Of a DNA stretch of 64,000 bases, positions 26,355 through 35,632 are shown one piece after another. The notes below the pieces were generated by a model that was not told the DNA's origin, did not search any database, and was given only the letters and a program-made list of their open reading frames with translations. This DNA comes from Mycobacterium helveticum (GTDB lineage Bacteria > Actinomycetota > Actinomycetes > Mycobacteriales > Mycobacteriaceae). The stretch's first letter is position 1, and each line of letters begins with the position of its first letter. The position numbers were made by a program, and so were the translations under genes. The stretch spans positions 1 to 64,000 of the forward strand of contig NZ_VMQU01000004.1 of NCBI RefSeq assembly GCF_007714205.1, in the 5' to 3' direction.

Positions 26355-28793
26355 ATGTCGACACCATCGGGTGATGGTCCGAGGCACGAGTTGCCCCTGA
26401 GTGGGACGCGGGTCATCGACCTGACGGATGGTGTCGCCGCCTCGTCGACACGGCTGCTGGCCGAGCTGGGCGCTGACGTGGTGCTCGTCGAGCCGCCTGA
26501 GGGACTCGCGTCACGACGTGCACACCCGCAACATGACCGTCTCGGACTTCCTTTTCTCACCGCACATGCCAACAAACGGGGCGTAGTCCTCGACTTGAGC
26601 ACCGACCGGGGTCGCGCCGCCCTGCTGTCGCTCGTGGATCGCGCCGACATTGTCGTTGAATCCCTGCCTCCCGGAACGCTGGACGGCCTGGGCGTGGGGC
26701 CCAGTGTCATGCGAGAGCGCAACCGCGCACTCGTCGTGGTGTCGATTACCGCCTTCGGGCAGACGGGCCCCTACCGCGACTGGCGAGGCACTGAGGCAGT
26801 GCAGATGGCGATGTCGTCCGCCTTGACCCGATCCGGCGCTCCGGATCGCGAGCCCCTGTTGCCGCCGGGCGATTTCGCCACCGAGGCCGGCGCCGTGCAG
26901 GCGGCGTACGCCGCGCTGATCGCCTATTATCGCGCGCTCGAGTCCGGCCTCGGCGACTACGTCGACTGCGCCCTGCACGACATGACCGTGCAAGGGCTCG
27001 ACCCGGGCTTTGGGATGGCCGGCACCGCCACCATGGGCCGCCCGATCTCCGAGCTTCCACCGGGGCGACCGGACGCGCGAATGCTCTACCCGATCTTCGC
27101 GTGCGCCGACGGCCACGTACGGCTGTGCATGCTTGCGCCCAAGCATTGGCGGGCGATGTTCATCTGGCTTGGAGAGCCCCAGGAGTTCGCGGACCCGTCG
27201 TTCGAGCAACTCATCACCCGGTTCACGTCCTGGGACACACTCCGCAAAGTGATCGCCGAACTGTTCGCCGACAAGACTCGCGATCACATCGTCGCGCGGG
27301 CAAGCGAACTCGGTATCCCCATCGCAAGTGTGAACACGCCCGCCGAAGCCGCAACCAGCGATCATGCCACGAGCCGCAGGGCGTTCGTCGATGCCGAAGT
27401 CGCACCCGGGCTCGTCGGTCGGATGGCCAACGGTTACCTGGAATTCGGTGGCGAACGCGCTGGATTCCGTTTTCGGGCACCCACTTTGGGTGAGCACACC
27501 GACGAAGTGCTCAGCGGTGTCGGTGGCGGTGTGCCGGCTGGATCTGCGAGTTCACCTTCGCCTGCGCCCAGCCTGCGCCCGCTGGAAGGGCTTCGCGTCC
27601 TGGACCTCGGGGTGATTGTGGTAGGCGCCGAAACGGGACGCTTGCTCGCCGACCAGGGGGCCGAGGTCATCAAGGTCGAGAACCGGGCGTTCATGGATGG
27701 GGCGCGCCAGGCCGACACCCCGGAACGGGTCAGCCATGCCTTCTCAGTAGGTAACCGAAACAAGCTGAGCTTGGGCCTGAATCTGCGGGATCCGCGTGGT
27801 GCCGAACTGATGCGCGGCCTGATCGCCAACTCGGACGTCCTGTTGACGAACTTCAAGCCCGGCACGATGGAGTCTCTGGGATTCGACAACGACACCCTGC
27901 GCGAGCTGAATCCCGCCATCGTCGTGGTCGAAAGCAGTGCCTTCGGCAGCAGCGGACCGTGGAGCAAGCGCATGGGTTACGGCCCGCTGGTGCGGGCGGC
28001 AGTCGGGCTGACCACCCTGTGGCGGCACCCCGACGCACCCGAAGGGTTCGGCGACGACATGACCGTCTACCCCGATCACGCCGCGGCACGGGTCGCTGTG
28101 GCAGCCATCATCGCCGCCCTGGTGGCCCGCCGACGCAGCGGCAAGGGCACGAAAATCACCGTGGCACAGATGGAGACGGTTTTCGTCCAGTTGTGCACCG
28201 ACTATCTGCGCGAATCGGTGCAGCCAGGCACGATGACCGCCCGGGGCAACGTCGGTGAGTTCGACGCGCCGTCCGGGGTATATCGCTGCCACGGTGAGGA
28301 CGCCTACTGCGTCGTGACGGTCGACGGCGATGCCGATTGGATCAATCTGGCCGCGGCCATCGGTAGAGACGATCTCGCCCGTCGCGACGACCTGCGCTCA
28401 GCCGACGGCAGGCTGGCTCACCGCGAGGAACTCGATCGAGCCGTCGGGCAGTGGGCGTTGCCGCTCGACCCCCGGGACGCCGCCGCACAACTGCAGGCTG
28501 TCGGCGTCGCGGCCGGCGCCGCTGTGCACGTCAAGGACCTGCTCGACGATCCGCAGCTTGCGCATCGACACGCGCTGGGCCAACTGCGGCAACCCGGTTG
28601 GGACAAGCCGCTCACTGTCGAGACCGGCATCGCGCTCTTCGATTCGATCGCGCCACCGCTATTGAACCCGGCACCAACCATGGCACAAGACACCCGGTCG
28701 GTGTGCCACGCGGTGCTGAAACTCAGTGACACCGAGGTAGATCAGCTTGCTCGGGAGGGCGTCCTCGAATTGTCCGAAGGCACAACGGGATGA
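26355..28793 (+). CDS. Two-domain CaiB/BaiF (family III) CoA transferase
   Basis: An 812-aa tandem family III CoA transferase, the second fused example in the window. Domain 1 (about 1-390) begins LSGTRVIDLTDGVAASSTRLLAELGADV; domain 2 (about 410-812) begins LEGLRVLDLGVIVVGAETGRLLADQGAEV; a Ser/Pro-rich linker separates them. Domain 1 keeps an Asp at the nucleophile position (VDCALHDM), while domain 2 has Glu (ITVAQMETV), so the first half may be the active one. The ATG at 26355 follows GGAGA; an in-frame start at 26295 is less likely. The stop overlaps the next ATG. Confidence 0.88.
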   Translation: MSTPSGDGPRHELPLSGTRVIDLTDGVAASSTRLLAELGADVVLVEPPEGLASRRAHPQHDRLGLPFLTAHANKRGVVLDLSTDRGRAALLSLVDRADIVVESLPPGTLDGLGVGPSVMRERNRALVVVSITAFGQTGPYRDWRGTEAVQMAMSSALTRSGAPDREPLLPPGDFATEAGAVQAAYAALIAYYRALESGLGDYVDCALHDMTVQGLDPGFGMAGTATMGRPISELPPGRPDARMLYPIFACADGHVRLCMLAPKHWRAMFIWLGEPQEFADPSFEQLITRFTSWDTLRKVIAELFADKTRDHIVARASELGIPIASVNTPAEAATSDHATSRRAFVDAEVAPGLVGRMANGYLEFGGERAGFRFRAPTLGEHTDEVLSGVGGGVPAGSASSPSPAPSLRPLEGLRVLDLGVIVVGAETGRLLADQGAEVIKVENRAFMDGARQADTPERVSHAFSVGNRNKLSLGLNLRDPRGAELMRGLIANSDVLLTNFKPGTMESLGFDNDTLRELNPAIVVVESSAFGSSGPWSKRMGYGPLVRAAVGLTTLWRHPDAPEGFGDDMTVYPDHAAARVAVAAIIAALVARRRSGKGTKITVAQMETVFVQLCTDYLRESVQPGTMTARGNVGEFDAPSGVYRCHGEDAYCVVTVDGDADWINLAAAIGRDDLARRDDLRSADGRLAHREELDRAVGQWALPLDPRDAAAQLQAVGVAAGAAVHVKDLLDDPQLAHRHALGQLRQPGWDKPLTVETGIALFDSIAPPLLNPAPTMAQDTRSVCHAVLKLSDTEVDQLAREGVLELSEGTTG

Positions 28794-30358
28794 GCGGTTC
28801 CATCGATCCCCACACACCGGTGATCGTAGGTGTCGGTCAATTCAGCGAACGGATCGATGATCCCGGTTACCGGGGATTGTCGGCGGTCGAACTGGCCAGC
28901 GAGGCCGCGCGTGCCGCACTCCGCGACTGCGGTGCCGACGCGACCGCTGCCGCTCGCCGGATCGACACAATCGCCGGAGTCCGCCAGTTCGAAATCTCCA
29001 CCCCGTGGGCGACGGCGCCGTTGGGAAAGTCCACGAACTACCCGCGGTCCGTCGCGCGACGCATCGGGGCCAGTCCCGCCGACGCCATCCTGGAGGTGGT
29101 GGGCGGCCAGAGCCCCCAACACCTCGTCAACGAAATGTCGGCAGCCACCGCCGCCGGCGAGCGGAACGTCGTTCTGTTGTTGGGGTCTGAAGCCATCTCC
29201 ACTGTCCGTCATCTCATGTCCGCCGACGACAAGCCCGATTTCTCCGAAGTCGTCCACGGACAACTGAACGACCGCGGATACGGACTGGAAGGCATGAGCG
29301 GCGCGGAATTCGTCGCCCACGGGCTGGTCGACGCGGCGTCGCAATACGCACTGCTGGAGAATGCCCGCCGGGCGCGGCTGGGGTTGGCTCGTGAGCAGTA
29401 CCGCCACCAGATGGCTCAGCTGTTCGCTCCGCTCAGCAGCGTCGCCGCCACGAACCCGTTCGCGGCGTCGCCGGTCGAACGCAGTGGCACCGAGCTGGCC
29501 ACGATCACCCAGTCCAACCGCATGACCGCCGACCCGTACCCGCGGTTGATGGTGGCGCGCGATCAGGTGAACCAGGGTGCCGCAGTGCTCGTCATGACGG
29601 TGAGTGCCGCCTCCGAAGTCGGTGTGCCTGAGGATCGTTGGGTATTCCTGCACGGACACGCAGACCTACGCGAACGAGATCTGCTGGAGCGTCCTGATTT
29701 GAGTCGGGCGCCATCGGCCGTGGCGGCGACGCTGGAAGCGCTGCGTGTCGCCGACGTCGACGTCGACGGGATAGCGACGTTCGACCTGTACAGCTGTTTC
29801 CCTATCGCCGTGTCCAATGTGCTTGACGGGCTGGGTCTTTCGGCTGATGATCCTCGGGGGTTGACGCTGCCCGGTGGGCTGCCCTACTTCGGCGGCGCAG
29901 GCAACAACTATTCGATGCACGCCATCGCCGAGACGGTCCGCGCGATGCGCGAACGCCCGGGTTCGCACGGGCTGGTCGGCGCCAATGGTGGGACCTTGTC
30001 GAAGTATTCGGTCGGCATCTACTCGACGACGCCCCGTCCTTGGCGAGCCGACCGAAGTGCCGCCCTCCAGTCCGAGCTGCAAGCTCGGCCCATCGCCGAG
30101 GTGGCACAGGTCCCCGAGGGAGACGCTCGCATCGAGACGTACACGGTTCGCCACACCAAATCCGGTCCCGTCGGCATCGTCGTCGGCCGCCTCGATGCGG
30201 ACGACTGCCGCTTCCTGGCCAACCCCGCTGAGGGCGACCAGGACTTTCTCGACCTGCTCATCGACGGCGAACCGATCGGCACCCCGATCGTGGTGCGGCC
30301 GGACCCGACCGGCAACAAGGCGGCGCTGAGCACTGCCGGAGTTCACGGAGTGCGTTAG
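28790..30358 (+). CDS. Thiolase-superfamily protein, long acetyl-CoA acetyltransferase-like
   Basis: A 522-aa thiolase-fold protein, longer than the 390-aa norm by a C-terminal domain of about 110 residues. The N-terminal strand is TPVIVGVGQFSER. The nucleophile region reads EVVGGQSPQHLVNEM, lacking Cys. Further conserved parts are TFDLYSCFPIAV and LTLPGGLPYFGGAGNNYSMHAI with a conserved His. Similar long proteins are annotated acetyl-CoA acetyltransferase in mycobacteria, but the missing Cys argues for another C-C chemistry. ATG overlaps the CoA transferase stop as ATGA. Confidence 0.82.
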   Translation: MSGSIDPHTPVIVGVGQFSERIDDPGYRGLSAVELASEAARAALRDCGADATAAARRIDTIAGVRQFEISTPWATAPLGKSTNYPRSVARRIGASPADAILEVVGGQSPQHLVNEMSAATAAGERNVVLLLGSEAISTVRHLMSADDKPDFSEVVHGQLNDRGYGLEGMSGAEFVAHGLVDAASQYALLENARRARLGLAREQYRHQMAQLFAPLSSVAATNPFAASPVERSGTELATITQSNRMTADPYPRLMVARDQVNQGAAVLVMTVSAASEVGVPEDRWVFLHGHADLRERDLLERPDLSRAPSAVAATLEALRVADVDVDGIATFDLYSCFPIAVSNVLDGLGLSADDPRGLTLPGGLPYFGGAGNNYSMHAIAETVRAMRERPGSHGLVGANGGTLSKYSVGIYSTTPRPWRADRSAALQSELQARPIAEVAQVPEGDARIETYTVRHTKSGPVGIVVGRLDADDCRFLANPAEGDQDFLDLLIDGEPIGTPIVVRPDPTGNKAALSTAGVHGVR

Positions 30359-31590
30359 ATGAAAGTTCTGGTGACCGGGGCGACGGGACCCTTCGGCCGT
30401 GCCGTGTGTCGCCGCCTGGTCACCGCGAGCCATGACGTCACCGCCATGGCTCGCACCCGGCCGCGGACTCTCGTCGACGGCGTCGCCTTCACGGCCGGCG
30501 ACGTCCGTGACGCCCGTGCGGTGGCCGACGCTGTGTCTGGATGTGACGCAGTCGTGCATTTGGCGTGGGTTGTCGCCCCGCTCAAGACCGAGGCCGCCAC
30601 CGAGGAGATCAATCTGGGCGGGACCCGGAATGTATTGGACGCCATGGCCGCAACGGGCTGTCAACGGCTGGTGTTCTCATCGTCAGTGCTCGCGTACGGA
30701 GCCGTGCCCGGTCATCCACCGATGCTGACCGAGACCGACGAGCGGCGACCGCCTCGCGAGCACCTCTACGCGGCGCACAAAAACGGGCCGAGGACCTGAT
30801 CGACCGCAGCGGGGTAGACGCGGTGATAGTGCGCGCGGGCATCATCGCCGGACGCGACGTCGACAACACCATCTTCCGGTTCTTCTCCAGTCCCGCTTTA
30901 CCCGTTCCCGACCCGGACCGTTGCCAACAGTTCGTGCACACCGACGACGTTGCGCGATTCACCGCCGAGGCGGTATCGCACACCCATACCGGTGCGGTCA
31001 ACATCACCGGCACAGGCACTCTCACCATGCGCGAGATCGCACACATCATCGACCGGCCGCTCATCCGGGTGCCCGAGCGGGCCCTTCGAACGGCAATCAG
31101 CGCGGCCTGGAAGCTCGGAGTCAGCGAGCTGGCGCCCGGCGAAATCGGTGGCCTGCTGTACATGCCGATCGTCGACACCACCCGACTCCACGACGAGTGG
31201 GGGTTCACCTGCGCGTGGTCGAGCAGGGCCGCTCTCGAGGACATGGCTCGCGCCGCCCACGGCGTGGTCTCCTTGGGCAAGAAGACCGTCACGCTGCCCT
31301 GGCGGGTATCTCCTGGTTCAACCGAACGTGTGGGTCCCCTGCGCGCAATCCTGTTGCGGCGCACCTACGCAGACGAAGTAGACCGGGTCGTCCGCGATAT
31401 CGAGCAGCTGGTCTCGGAGGGCAGGGCGGAAGAAGGGCCCACAGCGGCTGCTCGCCGGCAGCTGATTCTGGATATGGCTGAACACAGCACGTTACTGGGC
31501 CGCATAGGTGACCAAGCGCGCCTGCCCGCGCATCTGGTGGCACGGGCAATCCAGGCCGGCGCGGCTGCAAGGGGAGGGATTTCACCGTGA
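30359..31590 (+). pseudogene. NAD(P)-dependent epimerase/dehydratase-family protein, interrupted by a -1 frameshift
   Basis: Two overlapping reading frames encode one protein of about 410 aa. Frame 1 (from ATG 30359, ending 30799) has the Rossmann motif TGATGPFG, VVHLAW and LVFSSSVLAYG. It fails after LYAAHK, exactly where the next frame continues KRAEDLIDRSGVDAVIVRAG and runs to 31590. The break is at an A5 run (30779-30783); six As would restore HKKRAEDL. The rest of both frames reads as clean protein. Possible causes are sequencing error, a true one-base deletion, or slippage on C-AAA-AAC. The C-terminal 100 residues are not recognised. Neighbours: thiolase-fold protein upstream, WS/DGAT downstream with GTGA overlap. 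Confidence 0.8.
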
Positions 31591-33149
31591 AGCAGATGAA
31601 TGGACTCGACCGGATGTTTATCAACGTCGAGACAGCGAGGTTGCCGATGGACATGTTCGGCATCCTGATGCTGGACCCGTCCACCGCACCCGACGGGCAC
31701 GATTTCGCCAGGTTTCGCACCGAGATGGCTGCGCGACTACCCAAGATCCCTGTGTTCACCCGTCGTGCGGTGTCCGCACCCTTCGGCGCCGGCCACGAAC
31801 ACTGGATCGTCGATCCGAACTTCACCATCGACCGCCACCTCAAACACCTCGGCGCGCCCGCCCCGTACGATCTGTCGGCGTTGTGCGACTTGGCAGTATC
31901 CCTCGCCGATGAACCACTGGACCGAAGCCGTCCGCTCTGGCAGATGTACTACGTCGACGGACTCGCCGACGGGTCAGCGGCAATCCTGCTCCGACTGCAT
32001 CACGCCGCGATCGACGGCGTCGGCGGCACAGAGATGCTGAGTGAGCTATTCGATACGACACCCCTGCCGATGGACCCTGACCTGGCAGCCCACCAAGTCA
32101 ACGGGGAGCGGGTGCCGTCTCAAGCGGAGATGTTGCTCCGTTCCGTTCCGGGTCAGATGCTCACACCCGTCAAGCTTGCTCGGCGCTCGGTTCCCATCGC
32201 CATCCCGCTGTTGAAGGGCCTGGTGTCCCGCGCCTCCTCGGCGGGCCGATCCGCGACCAAGCCCGGCGTGGACGAACCATCTCCTCCGGAGAAGAGGGCG
32301 CCCACCGGGCCGTCCCCCGCCGCTTCCCGAAACTTGCTGAACCGCTTGACCTCTAGCCCCAAACGTTCGGTTGCCGTCACGTCCCTGTCGATGTCGGAGG
32401 TGAAGCGTGCCAAGGATCGGTTCGGGGTGACGCTCAACGACGTCGTGCTGTCGATCACGAGCGCCGCCGTCGCAGACTATCTTCGGGACCGGGACGAGTT
32501 GCCCGGAGAGCCGTTGCGCATCGCGGGGCCGGTCAACATTCGCGATGAGGCCGCCGAATCCGCCAGCGGCAACCACTTCGCGTTCATGATGGTGCCGATA
32601 CCCGACATCGCCGACCCGGTAGAACGCATCCGCACGGTTTCCGCTCTGACAGCCAAACGGAAGGCACCCGCCAGCTCCCGGGCCACCGCGAGGCGCACCA
32701 GTCGCAAACCCACGGGCACCGTCAGCCAGGTGATGGGGCTGATCGACGCACTGCCAAGCGGCGCCTGGCTGGCATTGGGGCAGCTGGTGAATTCTCCGGC
32801 CGTCGAAGCCGTCCCGCCCGTCGCGAACTTCGTGGTGTCCAACATTCCCGGGCCGAGGGACAAGCTCTATATCGCAGGGGCCGAGATTACTCACATGTAC
32901 GGACGGACCATGGTGGGGGCAGGCATCGGTCTATTCATCCACTGCCTCAGCTACGGCGACAGCCTTGATTTCGGGTTCACCGCGCTGGGCGACCTCGTTC
33001 CGGACCCGGAAACAATCGTCGAGGGCGTGCATCGGCATCTGTCAGAGCTGCTGAACGCTTCAGCGCAAGGTTCGGACCAACGCACTGGCCTCGCCGCGCT
33101 CAGCGAGACGAATGCTGCTGTCGCACAACGCAATAAGGTCAAGAGTTAG
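31587..33149 (+). CDS. Wax ester synthase/diacylglycerol acyltransferase (WS/DGAT)
   Basis: A 520-aa bifunctional acyltransferase that makes wax esters or triacylglycerol from acyl-CoA. The signature HHAAIDG is at about 138-144 (His138-His139, Asp143-Gly144). The N-terminal NGLDRMFINVET, the PLWQMYYVDGL block and the C-terminal NFVVSNIPGPRDKLYIAGA are typical. An internal 60-residue stretch (about 205-265) is Ser/Pro/Ala-rich linker. The GTG has GGGGAGGG upstream and overlaps the previous stop. It could store acyl groups released by the surrounding pathway as neutral lipid (inference). Confidence 0.93.
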   Translation: MKQMNGLDRMFINVETARLPMDMFGILMLDPSTAPDGHDFARFRTEMAARLPKIPVFTRRAVSAPFGAGHEHWIVDPNFTIDRHLKHLGAPAPYDLSALCDLAVSLADEPLDRSRPLWQMYYVDGLADGSAAILLRLHHAAIDGVGGTEMLSELFDTTPLPMDPDLAAHQVNGERVPSQAEMLLRSVPGQMLTPVKLARRSVPIAIPLLKGLVSRASSAGRSATKPGVDEPSPPEKRAPTGPSPAASRNLLNRLTSSPKRSVAVTSLSMSEVKRAKDRFGVTLNDVVLSITSAAVADYLRDRDELPGEPLRIAGPVNIRDEAAESASGNHFAFMMVPIPDIADPVERIRTVSALTAKRKAPASSRATARRTSRKPTGTVSQVMGLIDALPSGAWLALGQLVNSPAVEAVPPVANFVVSNIPGPRDKLYIAGAEITHMYGRTMVGAGIGLFIHCLSYGDSLDFGFTALGDLVPDPETIVEGVHRHLSELLNASAQGSDQRTGLAALSETNAAVAQRNKVKS

Positions 33150-33390
33150 TGCTCGGCGAGTCCGTCCACCACACCCACAAAGGAGCCTCCGTGTTGGCAG
33201 CGCGCCAAGTGTCATCAAAAGCTGAAGTAGCGTTACCGGCCGACTCTAAGGGTCCGCAGCCGACGAAATCTGGGCCGTCCAGTAATTGCCGCCACGGCGT
33301 GAGCACCAACCCCCAGGAAAACCCGCCTGCGATTGTCGCGGCGTTGGTGACGAGTAGACGAACCAGCGCGTCGCGAAGCGCATTGACCAC
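33139..33390 (-). CDS. Small hypothetical protein, tail-to-tail with WS/DGAT
   Basis: An 83-aa reading frame starting at GTG 33390 with a strong AGAAAGGAG six bases upstream. The N-terminus LRDALVRLLVTNAATIAGGFSWGLVL could form one hydrophobic helix, and the C-terminus WVWWTDSP is tryptophan-rich. No family recognised. The last 11 nt overlap the convergent WS/DGAT gene. Support is the ribosome site and a protein-like composition; it could still be spurious. Confidence 0.42.
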   Translation of the reverse strand: MVNALRDALVRLLVTNAATIAGGFSWGLVLTPWRQLLDGPDFVGCGPLESAGNATSAFDDTWRAANTEAPLWVWWTDSPSTNS

Positions 33391-33591
33391 CGGCGTCTCC
33401 TTTCTGTCCTGTCGCGCCACGGTTCTGAGGCGAGGCGCGCCTTCGCTTAGACAACCGCCGAGAAGGGTTGCCTCGCGCGGGATCTCAGGTGGCACGCGGA
33501 CGCGCCGACCGTATCGGCGGGCTTCGACCGAGACTAATGCAGCGCTGGCTGCACCTACAGTGGGAGTGATGTACCAGTGTGAGCTGTCCGA
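33391..33591. other. 201-nt gap between divergent small ORF and alpha/beta hydrolase
   Basis: This short gap holds the ribosome site of the 33390 minus ORF on its left side and presumably the promoter of the plus hydrolase on its right. A perfect 6-bp hairpin lies at 33538-33553. Open frames crossing the gap on either strand are basic, low-complexity translations and do not look like protein. Confidence 0.4.
33538..33553. repeat. Inverted repeat before the alpha/beta hydrolase
   Basis: TGCAGC-GCTG-GCTGCA is a perfect 6-bp stem with a 4-nt loop, 38 nt upstream of the ATG at 33592. It may be an operator or a 5' hairpin. No copy was seen elsewhere in the window. Confidence 0.35.
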
Positions 33592-34662
33592 ATGGTGATG
33601 GCGGCCACAGGGCGGACGCCGGTGCCTCCAAACTCCCGAATCAGGTTCGCCCATCACGTCATTGAACTCGGTGACGGTCGGCGCGTCGGAGTTTCGGTCG
33701 GTGGCCACGGTGTCCCCTTGGTCTTCTTCCACGGGATCGGGATGAACCGGCGCGTGTACATGAAGCTGCTCAGCCGGCTTCCCCAGCTGGGATTTCTAGT
33801 AGTCGCCATCGATGCGCCGGGGCACGGGGAGACGTTCGCGCCCACAATAGGTGAGCACACGTTTGCTCACCGAATCGCAGTCACGGAGCGCATTCTGGAA
33901 GGGCTCGGTGTCGAGCGGGCCGTTCTCGTCGGTCACAGCATGGGCGGTCGCACCGCCGCAGAACTGGCCGCGCGACATCCGGAACGCGCGCTCGCGGTAG
34001 TCCTCATCGATCCCGCGATCGGGGCGGCCTTCGACGCGTCGCGGGCGCGCATCGCATCACCGATGCGGACCGGCGCTGCGCTCGCCGCGGCGGTCGGCGA
34101 CACAATCGTCGACCGGGTGGGTTTACGCCGTCGCGATCAGGTCCGCTACGTGCGCACGCTGAGCAAACTGTTCTTCCACACGGCCGCCCATCCGGCGACA
34201 TTCGCATCCGCGGCGAGAGCAATTGCCCGGGCTGACGACAGCGCGACCGCGCTGAAAGCGCTACGGAGAGCCGACACTCGGGTCGTCATCTTCCACGGCG
34301 AGCAGGACAAGATCGTCCCTCTCGCGTCCGCAGTCGATGCGGCACGTCTCAGTGGAGCGTTGTTGGTGACGCTGCCCAAGGCCTATCACTCGTGGGTGCT
34401 CAACACCCCGTGGACCTTTGCTGAGATCCTCAGCCGGCTGATCGCCGAGAACCGGCTCGGCGGGGACCTGCGATCGGCAACGTCACCAGCGAGGCGGGCT
34501 GCCGGACCTGACAACGGAGGTATGTATCGCCCCGACGCGCTGGTCCACGACCTGACTCCCCAGATCAGCGTCCTTGGCAGTGCGTATCCGCAGCGGCGCC
34601 GCATGTACCACCGGTGTCGAATCTGGGATCCCCAGGAGGTAGCGGACTTTGCAGCGAGTTAA
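33592..34662 (+). CDS. Alpha/beta hydrolase
   Basis: A 356-aa alpha/beta hydrolase. It has the oxyanion segment LVFFHGIGMNRRVY, AIDAPGHGET, the nucleophile elbow VGHSMGGRTAAELAARHPER, the acid region VIFHGEQDKIVPL and the His in PKAYHSWVL. A C-terminal tail of about 65 residues beyond the fold, including GGMYRPDALVHDLTP, is not recognised. ATG codons occur at 33592 and 33598; neither has a clear ribosome site. It is a single gene between two gaps, followed by an SDR gene 175 nt on. The substrate is unknown. Confidence 0.85.
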   Translation: MVMAATGRTPVPPNSRIRFAHHVIELGDGRRVGVSVGGHGVPLVFFHGIGMNRRVYMKLLSRLPQLGFLVVAIDAPGHGETFAPTIGEHTFAHRIAVTERILEGLGVERAVLVGHSMGGRTAAELAARHPERALAVVLIDPAIGAAFDASRARIASPMRTGAALAAAVGDTIVDRVGLRRRDQVRYVRTLSKLFFHTAAHPATFASAARAIARADDSATALKALRRADTRVVIFHGEQDKIVPLASAVDAARLSGALLVTLPKAYHSWVLNTPWTFAEILSRLIAENRLGGDLRSATSPARRAAGPDNGGMYRPDALVHDLTPQISVLGSAYPQRRRMYHRCRIWDPQEVADFAAS

Positions 34663-34753
34663 GCCCCGACGCTGACGTCTACTGACCTCATGGGATTCGG
34701 TGGCTGATGGCGTGCTGGACTGATCGGCCATCCGCGCGGCTCAGTATATGGTG

Positions 34754-34762
34754 AACTAGGTT
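34754..34762. promoter_or_regulatory. Operator candidate AACTAGGTT before the SDR gene
   Basis: AAC-TAG-GTT is a perfect 3-bp inverted repeat sharing the core ACTAGGT with the sites at 26255 and 47407. It lies about 75 nt upstream of the SDR start. The short arms make it one of the weaker members of the set. Confidence 0.35.
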
Positions 34763-34837
34763 AGATAAGCACAACTCAGTCGAGGTCCATTACTTCCCGC
34801 ACAGAGTCCGGCCGACGACGCGTCGCAGAGGTGCGCA

Positions 34838-35632
34838 ATGCCTGACATGGAGGTCCGCGTGACGTCTCTGCAGACTCCCGGTGAGCTCTTCGATTTGAGC
34901 GGTCAGGTTGCCGTCGTGACCGGAGCGTCCAGCGGGCTCGGCGACAGGTTCGTCCGAGTGCTACACGCCGCGGGTGCCTCGGTCGTCGCCGTGGCCCGGC
35001 GCTCGGATCGACTCGCCGCGCTCGCGGACGAACTCGATCGCGTGCTCCCGATCACCGCCGATCTCGCCGACGACTGCGCAGTCGAGGAGATCGTCCCGCA
35101 GACGATGCAGCGCTACGGTCGGCTCGACATCGTTGTGAACAATGCCGGCTTTGGCTCTCCCCTACCAGCGGTTGAAGAACCTATCGATGCCTTCCGGCGC
35201 ACATTGGAGGTCAATCTGGTCGGCGCCTTTCATCTGGCCAGACTGGCCGCCGCGCCGATGATCGTCACGGGAAGTGGCTCGATCATCAACGTCTCCTCGA
35301 TCCTCGGTCTCGTCGCCGCCTGGCCGATCCCGGACGCCTCGTACAGCTCCTCGAAGGGAGCCCTGGTCAGTCTCACCCGTGACCTCGCTTGTCAATGGGC
35401 ACGACATGGAATACGGGTCAACGCTCTGGCGCCGGGCTTCTTCCCCAGCGAAAGCTCGGCTCCGATGTTGGAGGACGAAGCAAGCCGGCGCTATCTACGC
35501 ACGGGATGCCCGATGGGACGGATGGGTGAACCCGACGAGCTCGACGGAGCTCTGCTGTATCTGGCGTCGCGGGCCTCGACGTACATGACCGGACAGGTGT
35601 TGACCGTGGACGGCGGGTGGACCGCGCATTGA
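34838..35632 (+). CDS. Short-chain dehydrogenase/reductase (SDR)
   Basis: A 264-aa classical SDR that oxidises or reduces a hydroxy/keto group with NAD(P). The cofactor motif is TGASSGLG (28-35), NNAG is present, the catalytic Ser is in NVSSILG, and the catalytic YSSSK follows. The end TGQVLTVDGGWTAH is typical. Two starts are plausible: ATG 34838 with GAGGTG upstream, and GTG 34859 with GGAGG five bases upstream. It may act with the preceding hydrolase, though each seems to have its own promoter. Confidence 0.9.
   Translation: MPDMEVRVTSLQTPGELFDLSGQVAVVTGASSGLGDRFVRVLHAAGASVVAVARRSDRLAALADELDRVLPITADLADDCAVEEIVPQTMQRYGRLDIVVNNAGFGSPLPAVEEPIDAFRRTLEVNLVGAFHLARLAAAPMIVTGSGSIINVSSILGLVAAWPIPDASYSSSKGALVSLTRDLACQWARHGIRVNALAPGFFPSESSAPMLEDEASRRYLRTGCPMGRMGEPDELDGALLYLASRASTYMTGQVLTVDGGWTAH

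Noticed and set aside
30779..30783. Programmed -1 frameshift at C-AAA-AAC
   Set aside because: The heptamer lacks the required first A, and I saw no clear downstream stem-loop. Mutation or sequence error is simpler, so it is not called as recoding.
33149..33598. 149-aa plus-strand ORF after WS/DGAT
   Set aside because: The translation is basic, low-complexity and family-less, has no ribosome site, and lies opposite a frame with a strong one.
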